A DNA stretch of 6,494 bases, from NCBI RefSeq assembly GCF_937997465.1, contig NZ_CALKTQ010000265.1, positions 1 to 6,494 on the forward strand, read 5' to 3'. The translations under genes were made by a program, and so were the position numbers. Positions 1 through 5,302 of the stretch are shown here, piece after piece (positions within the stretch are counted from its first letter, which is position 1; the number at the start of each line of letters is the position of its first letter). This DNA comes from an uncultured Campylobacter sp. GTDB taxonomy: Bacteria; Campylobacterota; Campylobacteria; Campylobacterales; Campylobacteraceae. The notes below the pieces were generated by a model. It searched no databases. It was not told the DNA's origin and saw only the letters and a program-made list of their open reading frames with translations.

Positions 1-152
1 TGCATCCAAACGTGAAATTTCAGCAGTGGGTAACACAGACGTTTAAAACGACGATTCCGCAGACCGCGTTTGAGCTCGTCACGCCCGCGCATCTAGACGA
101 CGAGAACCCGAGCGATGGGTTTTTGATCTGGGTAAATCGCATCGCGGAGTGA
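1..152 (+). CDS. C-terminal end of an unidentified protein (5' end outside window)
   Basis: A reading frame is open from the window edge (first full codon at position 3) to a TGA at 150-152, giving 49 residues that begin HPNVKFQQWV and end GFLIWVNRIAE. The mix of residues looks like an ordinary soluble protein tail. No catalytic motif, membrane segment or signal is visible, and I do not recognise the family. The other two forward frames are interrupted early (stops near 13 and 44). It lies on the opposite strand from every other gene here and converges on perR, with 203 bp between the two stop codons. It is clearly partial, so length and start cannot be judged. A chance open frame of 49 codons cannot be excluded. 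Confidence 0.55.
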   Translation, partial: HPNVKFQQWVTQTFKTTIPQTAFELVTPAHLDDENPSDGFLIWVNRIAE

Positions 153-219
153 GGTTTAGTATGAATTTAGGTTAAGATGCAAAAGATCGCTGTTTTGGCG
201 CTACCAAAGCTCTTGCGGG

Positions 220-225
220 TATAAT
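220..225 (+). promoter_or_regulatory. Orphan -10-like hexamer TATAAT
   Basis: A perfect TATAAT occurs in a GGTATAATTTATTC context, which resembles Campylobacter vegetative promoters, where the -10 box carries most of the information. No good -35 hexamer is present at normal spacing; the nearest is a poor TTGGCG at 195-200. No gene follows on the + strand, so a transcript would run through the hairpin at 278-312 and then antisense into the 3' end of perR. It could drive a short RNA or be chance in AT-rich DNA. Confidence 0.2.
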
Positions 226-277
226 TTATTCTTGATAAAAGCTCGCTTGCAGGATCAAAAACAGCTGCAAATTTTAT

Positions 278-312
278 TAGCATAAGCCCGAATTTAATTC
301 GTTATAAAGCTA
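278..312. repeat. Imperfect inverted repeat (hairpin) in the convergent spacer
   Basis: On the + strand, TAGC-ATAA-(gcc)-CGAAT, loop TTA, ATTCG-TTAT-(aaa)-GCTA can fold into a hairpin of 13 base pairs with one 3-nt bulge on each side. It starts 44 nt beyond the perR stop codon and lies between two convergent genes, which is where a shared terminator would be expected. However, neither strand has a proper run of T after the stem, so a terminator role is only a guess. Confidence 0.3.
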
Positions 313-355
313 TAAACGAGAGAAAATTTAGCTCGCCAAAAGGTAAGCCAAAAGC

Positions 356-766
356 CTAATGGCGGCAGTTTTTGCAGTCTTTTACAGTTACGAGCACGTT
401 CATCTTTTCGATGAAATTTCCGAGCTTTCTTTCCAAGCTTTCCTTGTACTCGTTCAGCGCCTCGCAGAAATTATAGTCCTCGACGTGCCCGCAGCTCTCA
501 CATACGACGTGGATGTGCGGGTAGCTAAAGATGTCGTAGCGCGCCTTTTGATTTGGCATGTTTACCTCGACGACGAGGCCCTCGTCTTTAAGCATATTTA
601 GGTTTTTGTACACCGTTGCAAGCGATACGGACGGATTTTCGGCACAGATCTCTTCGTAAAGCTCATCGATCGTCGGATGCGTGTGGCGGTCGAGCATCTT
701 GAGCACGCTGAGGCGCTGCGGAGTAGCTTTGAGGCCGTGATTTTTGAGAAGTTCCATATAGTTCAT
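356..766 (-). CDS. perR: PerR, peroxide-responsive Fur-family transcriptional repressor
   Basis: 136 residues, the usual size for this family. An N-terminal winged helix holds the recognition-helix signature SLATVYKNL (48-56), followed by the dimerisation and metal domain. The structural zinc site is complete: C89 and C92 in HIHVVCESCG, and C131 and C134 near the end. By alignment to B. subtilis PerR the regulatory metal ligands are H30, D78, H84, H86 and D97. Having D rather than E at the D97 position favours PerR over Fur, and H30 and H84 match the histidines oxidised by peroxide in B. subtilis. In Campylobacter PerR represses oxidative-stress genes such as katA and ahpC. The ATG at 764-766 is preceded by AGGAAAAACT, which favours it over the internal Met4. 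It lies on the same strand as the dxs block but 848 bp downstream, so it probably has its own promoter. C41 and C101 are additional cysteines outside the zinc site. Confidence 0.94.
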   Translation of the reverse strand: MNYMELLKNHGLKATPQRLSVLKMLDRHTHPTIDELYEEICAENPSVSLATVYKNLNMLKDEGLVVEVNMPNQKARYDIFSYPHIHVVCESCGHVEDYNFCEALNEYKESLERKLGNFIEKMNVLVTVKDCKNCRH

Positions 767-770
767 AGTT

Positions 771-776
771 TTTCCT
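771..776 (-). promoter_or_regulatory. Shine-Dalgarno sequence of perR
   Basis: AGGAAA on the - strand lies with 6 nt between AGGA and the ATG at 764-766. This supports translation from Met1 rather than from the second in-frame ATG three codons later (755-757). Confidence 0.75.
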
Positions 777-818
777 GATATTTTTTGCTAAATATACAAA
801 AATTTTATTTAAAACTTC

Positions 819-824
819 TTTATA
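819..824 (-). promoter_or_regulatory. Candidate -10 element of the perR promoter
   Basis: TATAAA on the - strand would place transcription start near 812 and give a leader of about 45 nt. A second candidate, TATATT at 791-796, would give a leader of about 20 nt. Both lie in AT-rich DNA where such hexamers arise easily. The upstream candidate is preferred because the possible PerR operator at 830-844 would cover its -35 side. Confidence 0.3.
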
Positions 825-829
825 GTTGG

Positions 830-844
830 TAATATAAATTATTA
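830..844 (-). promoter_or_regulatory. Candidate PerR box (operator) upstream of perR
   Basis: On the - strand TAATAAT-T-TATATTA is a 7-1-7 imperfect dyad. Its half-sites agree at 5 of 7 positions, and it matches about 10 of the 14 fixed positions of the B. subtilis consensus TTATAATnATTATAA. It sits just upstream of the candidate -10 at 819-824, where bound protein would block the promoter. Autoregulation of perR is known in C. jejuni. The AT-rich setting makes chance matches likely. Confidence 0.3.
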
Positions 845-1022
845 TTTACTAAAATTTGTGTCATTTGTAGTCAAATTTATACTTTTTACGAGTTTAAGCG
901 CTATACTCAAGGTAAATTTTAGACCTTTGGGCTTAAATTTGAATGCGATTTAAATTTGATGGTTTGCTCGCCGAATTTAAATAAAAATCCTACTTTTTAA
1001 TGCGACATAAATTTTGTTATCG

Positions 1023-1088
1023 ATCGTTGCAACCGAACGCCGCTTATCATCGCTACCGTAAAATTTATTTTTTGTCGGTTGCGGCGAT
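1023..1088 (+). repeat. 14-bp inverted repeat with a 34-40 nt loop
   Basis: Left arm ATCGTTGCAACCGA (1023-1036) and right arm TCGGTTGCGGCGAT (1075-1088) pair along 14 positions on the + strand, 12 Watson-Crick and 2 G-U. On the - strand the two wobble pairs become C-A mismatches, so the fold is stronger in a + strand RNA. A competing 6-bp stem, CGCCGC (1038-1043) with GCGGCG (1081-1086), uses part of the same right arm and cannot form at the same time. No gene is attached, so function is unknown. Confidence 0.5.
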
Positions 1089-1340
1089 ATCACAACGTTT
1101 TAGATACGGCTACGTTTTTCAAGCAAAGGCGTAAAAATAGTTTTCGCTAATTGCGATTTTAAATTTAAACAAGCTTCTGTACCTTGCTGCACGGCTAAAT
1201 TTACGAGCAAAAATCTACTTAAATTTTACCTTTTTGATAAAATCCGCGTCCAATCAAGCACCGGCGCCAAATTTAAGCATTATAAACGGCAAAAACGAAA
1301 GTCTGTAATGTTTTTTAGCGATTTTATCCTAGGGCACAGC

Positions 1341-1543
1341 GAGCGAAACAAACCTTAGCACAAAAGCCTATCGCGACTCAAATTTAACCCAAAAATTCGC
1401 TCGCAAGCCAGTCCGTAAAAAAGATAAACGAAGATAAAAATAAATAAAACCGGCTTGATGCGCACAAATTTGCCTGTGCCGTTTAGGAGTGGTAAATCAA
1501 AGTAATAGCGGCGGGACCGAGTATAAAAAGGTTTGTTTCGCTC
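1341..1543. repeat. Perfect 16-bp inverted repeat enclosing 171 bp
   Basis: GAGCGAAACAAACCTT at 1341-1356 is exactly repeated in reverse complement at 1528-1543. Similarity stops abruptly on both sides of each copy. No matching direct repeats flank the pair, so there is no target-site duplication to support an inserted element. The enclosed 171 bp contains no intact gene, and a TATAAA at 1522-1527 abuts the right arm, reading rightwards. It could be an invertible segment, a remnant of a small mobile element, two oppositely oriented copies of a dispersed repeat, or a long-range RNA stem. Confidence 0.6.
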
Positions 1544-1609
1544 AAATTTTTCGCCTTCTCCGCCTAAATGCGCTCGCCAAAATGCATAAAACCGAAACGC
1601 AAAAAAGCT
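1355..1609 (-). other. Open frame of 84 codons without a start codon; possible gene remnant
   Basis: After a TGA at 1610-1612 the - strand is open for 84 codons to a TAA at 1355-1357. There is no ATG, and the only GTG is at codon 49. Codons 35-52 read like ordinary protein (YYFDLPLLNGTGKFVRIK) and are followed by a strongly hydrophobic stretch at about 53-68 (PVLFIFIFVYLFYGLA) that could be a membrane segment. It begins right behind the dxs stop, and its own stop lies in the left arm of the 16-bp inverted repeat. I do not recognise a family. It could be the decayed end of a membrane protein gene or simply chance. Confidence 0.15.
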
Positions 1610-1616
1610 TCAGCTT
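1601..1616 (-). terminator. Weak hairpin plus T-run at the end of dxs
   Basis: On the - strand AAGC-TGAA-GCTT, overlapping the dxs TAA, forms a 4-bp stem with a tetraloop and is followed by TTTT. The stem is shorter than in a convincing intrinsic terminator, but the position is right for ending the fliF-dxs transcript. No better candidate was seen closer to the gene. Confidence 0.3.
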
Positions 1617-3465
1617 AAATTTGATCCGCAGACTTGGCTAAAATTTTCTTGCAAATGCTTGCCGCATCGATACCAAGAGCCTTCTCGACGTCGGCCGTAG
1701 CGCCGTGCGGGATAAACGCGTCGTCAAACTCAAAACTAACGATGTGCACGTCAAAAATACGTCGCTCCTGTAAAAACGCAGCTAAAATCTCGCCTACGCC
1801 GCCTTTTTTTGCCGTATCTGAAAAGACGTACCAAATTTTATGCTTGCGCGCGAGCTCTTGCAAAAGTTCGCTATCAAGCGGCTTGACAAATACCAGATCA
1901 ATAAGGCTTGGGTCAAATTTGCCGTTCGTTTTTTCAAGCAAAATTTTGCGCGCCGCGTTTGCCTTGCCCACGCCATTACCGTAAGCGATAAATGCCGCTT
2001 CGCCACTACTCTCGACCAAGATTTCGCCTTTGCCAAGCTCAAGCTCTCGCGCCTCAAATTCGCCCTGCGCCAACGCAAAAGCTCCGCGCGGATAACGAAA
2101 AGCGCAAGGCCCCTCGTGTGCGTATGCGTAGCGCATCGCGAGCCTAAAACTATCGGCGCAGCGAGGCGCGAAGATCGTCAAATTCGGGATCAAATTTAGA
2201 TAGCTAACGTCAAAGGCGCCCTGATGCGTCTCGCCGTCCTCGCCGACGATGCCCGCGCGGTCCATCGCAAAGACGACGTTTAGATTCATGATCGCGCAGT
2301 CGTGCACGACCTGGTCAAACGCCCGCTGCAAAAAGGTCGAATAAATCGCGATAAATGGTTTAAAGCCCTCCTTCGCCATCGCGGCCATCGAGGCGACGGC
2401 GTGCTGCTCGGCGATCGCAACGTCCCAAAATCTATCCGGAAACTTCTCCATCAAAGCGTCTATACCCGTGCCCGTAGGCATCGCAGCGGTCACTCCGACG
2501 ATATTTTTATGCTCGCTAGCTAGCTGGATCAAATTTTCCGCAAATAGCGCGGTGGCCGATTTGGCGGCTGATTTTTTGATAGCTTCGCCGCTTTGTAAAT
2601 CAAACGGGCTCACGCCGTGCCAGCTGGCTAGATGCCCCTCGGCCTTTTCGTATCCCTTACCCTTTAGCGTCTGCGCATGTACGACGACGGGCTTTTTCAT
2701 GCCTTTTGCGACGCCAAAAGCCTCAATAAGCGCCTTCACGTCGTGACCGTTTACGGGACCGATATACTCAAGCCCCAGCTCCTCAAAAAACATCCCGGGC
2801 GTAAAGATCCTAATGCCCTCCTCCATCCTGCGCGCCATATACGCGGCGCCATCTGGCATATAGCTCAAAAATCGCTCGACGCGGCTTTTAAACTTCTGAT
2901 ACAGCGGCCCCGCCATCATCTGCGAGAGGTAGTTGCTAAAGGCGCCGATGGGCTTGCTGATGCTCATTTCGTTGTCGTTTAGGACGATGACACAGGGATT
3001 TTTGATATCGCCTAGCTCGTTTAGCGCCTCATACGCGATACCCGCACTCATCGAGCCGTCCCCGATAAAAGCCACAGGGATGCGATCCTCGCCTTTTAGC
3101 TTGATCGCCTTTGAAGCGCCGACTGCAAGCGAGATAGAGGTGGAGCTGTGTCCGGCGATAAAGTAGTCGTATTTACTTTCGGAAGGCTTGGTGTAGCCGC
3201 TGATACCGCCAAATTTTCTAAGCGTGTCAAATTTATCCCAGCGTCCAGTGATTAGCTTGTGCGCGTAGCTTTGGTGGCTAACGTCAAATATAAACGGATC
3301 TTTTGCTGCGTCGAAAACATAATGCATCGCGACGATAAGCTCGACTGCGCCGATGTTTGAGCTCAGATGCCCGCCGTTTGCGCTGACGGTTTGTAAAATT
3401 TTATCACGGAGCTTTCCGCAAAGCGCTTCGAGCTCCTCCATATTCATAGATTTTACGTCTATCAT
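1615..3465 (-). CDS. dxs: 1-deoxy-D-xylulose-5-phosphate synthase (Dxs)
   Basis: 616 residues, close to the 620 of the E. coli enzyme. It condenses pyruvate and glyceraldehyde 3-phosphate into 1-deoxy-D-xylulose 5-phosphate, the first step of the MEP isoprenoid pathway and a source for thiamine and pyridoxal, using thiamine diphosphate and Mg in the cytosol. Visible motifs in order are GGHLSSN with H33 (E. coli H49), GHSSTSIS (105-112), the diphosphate-binding GDG (135-137) running to VLNDNEMSIS with N163, WHGVSPFD (282-289), IAEQHA with catalytic E353 (E. coli E370), DRAG with R403, THQGAFD (413-419), and RYPRG with R460. R403 and R460 correspond to E. coli R420 and R478, which hold the glyceraldehyde phosphate. 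The protein is complete. Its ATG shares the sequence ATGA with the fliH stop. AGGA lies only 2 nt before the ATG, too close for ideal use, so translation is probably coupled to fliH. Confidence 0.98.
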   Translation of the reverse strand: MIDVKSMNMEELEALCGKLRDKILQTVSANGGHLSSNIGAVELIVAMHYVFDAAKDPFIFDVSHQSYAHKLITGRWDKFDTLRKFGGISGYTKPSESKYDYFIAGHSSTSISLAVGASKAIKLKGEDRIPVAFIGDGSMSAGIAYEALNELGDIKNPCVIVLNDNEMSISKPIGAFSNYLSQMMAGPLYQKFKSRVERFLSYMPDGAAYMARRMEEGIRIFTPGMFFEELGLEYIGPVNGHDVKALIEAFGVAKGMKKPVVVHAQTLKGKGYEKAEGHLASWHGVSPFDLQSGEAIKKSAAKSATALFAENLIQLASEHKNIVGVTAAMPTGTGIDALMEKFPDRFWDVAIAEQHAVASMAAMAKEGFKPFIAIYSTFLQRAFDQVVHDCAIMNLNVVFAMDRAGIVGEDGETHQGAFDVSYLNLIPNLTIFAPRCADSFRLAMRYAYAHEGPCAFRYPRGAFALAQGEFEARELELGKGEILVESSGEAAFIAYGNGVGKANAARKILLEKTNGKFDPSLIDLVFVKPLDSELLQELARKHKIWYVFSDTAKKGGVGEILAAFLQERRIFDVHIVSFEFDDAFIPHGATADVEKALGIDAASICKKILAKSADQI

Positions 3466-4274
3466 TGTCCTATTATCTTTTTGATTTTTTCTAGTCTGGC
3501 TTCGATCGTGCCCTCGAGGTTGCCCGCGTCGCTAAGCACGATCGCTCCGCCCGCGCTGATGGCTTCGTCGGCGGAGATTTTGACGTTTTGACCGGAGAAA
3601 TTTTCTTTGATAAACTCGTAATCTTTCGGATTTACTTTGACTTGCACTTCTTTGGCGTCTTTTATCTCGCTAAAAAGCTCCTTACAGATAGCTGCGGCGA
3701 TGTTTGCCGAATTTAGCGAAATTTCTTTTTTCACGACCTCTTTGGCTATATCAACTGCTGTAGCGGGTAGCTGCGCTTCGCTAGATGCGATGAGGCTTTC
3801 AAATTTAGCTGCCTGCTCCTCTAGCTTATTTATAGATCCCAGATATCTACTCTCAAGCGCTCTTAACTCCTCGTCAAATTTAGCCGCCGCCTCATCTCTG
3901 CCCTGCTTTATGCCGTCTTCTTTAGCGCGCTGGATCTCGCTCTCTAGGCGTTTAGCAAATTCGTTTTCTTGGTTTTCGATTTGCATTTGCAGCTTTATCA
4001 TACTGCCACTCATCTCGTCGGTACGCTTTAACAGCTCCTCGATAAAGCTTGACTCAGGCTTAAAATGCCCACCTTGCTCTTTTGCGTCGTTTAAATTTGA
4101 GCTCTCTTGCTCGCCGTTTAAGGCTCGGTCGTTATGCTCGGTCGCACGGCCGGATTCGCTTTCGTGGGCCGAGCGTGTATCCTCGCTTCTTTTTTCCTGA
4201 CCTAAAATTTTAAACCGATAGTTTTCTACAAAGTGCTCTTTTGAGCGCTCATTTGTTATTACGCTACTTTTCAT
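3462..4274 (-). CDS. fliH: FliH, flagellar export ATPase regulator/stator
   Basis: 270 residues. FliH dimers bind and restrain the FliI ATPase and help dock it at the flagellar type III export gate. Residues 1-75 are hydrophilic and probably disordered, rich in E, S, N, R and G. Residues about 77-165 are a charged coiled coil with a short GxxxG element (G121, G125) in KEDGIKQGRDEA. Residues about 168-270 form the stator-like C-terminal domain (DIAKEVVKKEI, then SAGGAIVLSDAGNLEGTIEARLEKI), which resembles the peripheral stalk of rotary ATPases. The start ATG overlaps the fliG stop (ATGA at 4271-4274), and only a weak purine stretch precedes it, so it probably depends on ribosomes finishing fliG. 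The assignment rests on the C-terminal domain, the coiled coil and the position after fliG. FliH N-termini are poorly conserved. Confidence 0.94.
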   Translation of the reverse strand: MKSSVITNERSKEHFVENYRFKILGQEKRSEDTRSAHESESGRATEHNDRALNGEQESSNLNDAKEQGGHFKPESSFIEELLKRTDEMSGSMIKLQMQIENQENEFAKRLESEIQRAKEDGIKQGRDEAAAKFDEELRALESRYLGSINKLEEQAAKFESLIASSEAQLPATAVDIAKEVVKKEISLNSANIAAAICKELFSEIKDAKEVQVKVNPKDYEFIKENFSGQNVKISADEAISAGGAIVLSDAGNLEGTIEARLEKIKKIIGQ

Positions 4275-5302
4275 TCTATCATCTCATCGCTTTCGCCTAT
4301 TTGGAACGCCCCGCTTTCGGCTAGGGCCTGAACCTGCTCCACTATGCGGCGCTGCGCCTCTTCGACGTCTTTTACGCGCACCGCTCCCAAAAACTGCATC
4401 TCCTCTTTAAACGAATCGCTGGCGCGTTGAGACATACTGGAGAGAAATTTATCTCTCAATGCGTCGCCGCTACCTTTTAGGGCAATCATAAGGTCTTTTT
4501 TATCGACGTTTTTAAGTATTTCGCGGATAGCTGCTTGATTGAGGGTGTTAATATCCTCAAAGGTAAACATAAGCTCTTTGATGGTCGTAGCGAGCTTGTC
4601 GTCGACGTCCTCGATATATTCGATCGTAGCTTTTGACGCTTTTTGACCGAGGCGGTTTAACACCTCTGCCACGGCCCTTGGTCCGCCGACTTCGACCTTG
4701 TAGGACGTGAGGCTCTCTAGTTTGCCTTCTAGCACCGTTGAAACGCGTTTGATTATAGACGGGCTGATGTCGCCCAAATTTGCCATTCTCACGACGACCT
4801 CGCTTCTAAGCTCGTTATTAAAAAACGAAAGCGTCTCGGCTGCGCTGGTTGAATCCATATGCGCCAAAATAAGCGCGATAGTCTGCGGATGTTCGTTAAC
4901 AATAAAGTCTGCAAGCTGCTGAGGCTTGACCTTGGTAAGATAACCGAAGCTCTTTGTGTTTTCCATGCTTTTTGCGAGCTTGTCGAGTATCTTTTGCGCA
5001 GCTTCCGGACCAAAGGTGCGGTATAAAATTTCTTTCGCGTACTCTAAGCCGCCGCTTCTCATATACTGATTTGACTGCATGAGAGCGTAAAATTCTTCTA
5101 AAACCGCAGCAGCTACGCTTTTGTCGGTACTCTTTGCGGTAGCTATATAGCGCGAAATTTCGGTTATGACGTCAACCTCCATATGCGAAAAAAGCAGAGT
5201 CGTGACATCTTCGCCTAGCTGAATAAGCAAAATAGCGACCTTTTCGGGCATCGAAAGGTCGTCGTAAATCATCTTTTGTTGTTCATTTAACTTTATTGCC
5301 AT
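4271..5302 (-). CDS. fliG: FliG, flagellar motor switch protein
   Basis: 343 residues, typical for FliG. It forms the ring that binds the C-terminus of FliF, contacts FliM, and meets the stator to produce torque and switch direction. The N-terminal domain (about 15-110) holds the FliF-binding region MPEKVAILLIQLGED (18-32). The middle domain carries the EHPQ motif (137-140). GGPRAVAEVLNRLG (206-219) and MFTFEDI (245-251, the MFxF motif) lead into the C-terminal domain. Aligned to E. coli, the torque residues K264, R281, D288, D289 and R297 correspond to K276, R293, E300, E301 and R309, so both aspartates are replaced by glutamate with charge kept. The start is well supported by AAGGAC at 5308-5313, 5 nt before ATG. 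The ATG overlaps the fliF stop by one base (TAATG). Confidence 0.98.
   Translation of the reverse strand: MAIKLNEQQKMIYDDLSMPEKVAILLIQLGEDVTTLLFSHMEVDVITEISRYIATAKSTDKSVAAAVLEEFYALMQSNQYMRSGGLEYAKEILYRTFGPEAAQKILDKLAKSMENTKSFGYLTKVKPQQLADFIVNEHPQTIALILAHMDSTSAAETLSFFNNELRSEVVVRMANLGDISPSIIKRVSTVLEGKLESLTSYKVEVGGPRAVAEVLNRLGQKASKATIEYIEDVDDKLATTIKELMFTFEDINTLNQAAIREILKNVDKKDLMIALKGSGDALRDKFLSSMSQRASDSFKEEMQFLGAVRVKDVEEAQRRIVEQVQALAESGAFQIGESDEMIE

Larger units (their letters stand above)
767..1614. other. 848-bp gap between dxs and perR without a convincing gene
   Basis: No frame on either strand combines a start codon, a Shine-Dalgarno sequence and a recognisable protein. AAATTT occurs about 15 times here by hand count. 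Visible structure consists of the perR promoter region (about 771-844), a 10-bp direct repeat TTAAATTTGA at 933-942 and 950-959, an inverted repeat at 1023-1088, a perfect 16-bp inverted repeat at 1341-1356 and 1528-1543, and a start-less open frame at 1355-1609 (-). A + strand extended -10 (TGATAAAAT, 1235-1243) has no gene after it. No tRNA, rRNA or CRISPR pattern was seen. Confidence 0.7.

Noticed and set aside
335..354. Direct repeat GCCAAAAG-GTAA-GCCAAAAG just beyond the perR stop
   Set aside because: Only two 8-bp copies are present, with no further units and no dyad. This is too little to call an iteron, operator or CRISPR.
1000..1134. Small + strand ORF of 44 codons (ATG to TAA), rich in Arg and Tyr
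   Set aside because: There is no Shine-Dalgarno sequence before the ATG and no recognisable family. It overlaps the inverted repeat at 1023-1088, which explains part of its sequence. It is most likely a chance frame.
1103..1225. Open - strand stretch of about 40 codons ending FTPLLEKRSRI
   Set aside because: There is no ATG and no ribosome binding site, and stops bound it closely. The length is within chance expectation.
1235..1243. Extended -10-like TGATAAAAT on the + strand
   Set aside because: It is a good match to a Campylobacter promoter core, but there is no gene or defined RNA downstream, and such words are frequent in AT-rich spacers. It is noted in the gap entry only.
1461..1480. 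Small stem GCACA/TGTGC with an 8-nt loop inside the 16-bp inverted repeat segment
   Set aside because: It is a 5-bp stem without a T-run or conserved context, so it is common by chance.
767..1614. Sigma-54 promoter (GG-N10-GC) in the gap, considered because of the flagellar neighbours
   Set aside because: The sites examined around 1250-1270 (-) and 1332-1346 (+) lack the correct GG to GC spacing. The flagellar operon's promoter would lie upstream of fliF, outside the window.
1634..3166. Several long + strand frames opposite dxs (for example 1840-2199, 2677-2982)
   Set aside because: They are antisense shadows of a fully conserved dxs in GC-richer DNA. They have no recognisable domains or start signals. 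The same applies to + strand frames opposite perR (359-601), fliH (3637-4200), fliG and fliF.
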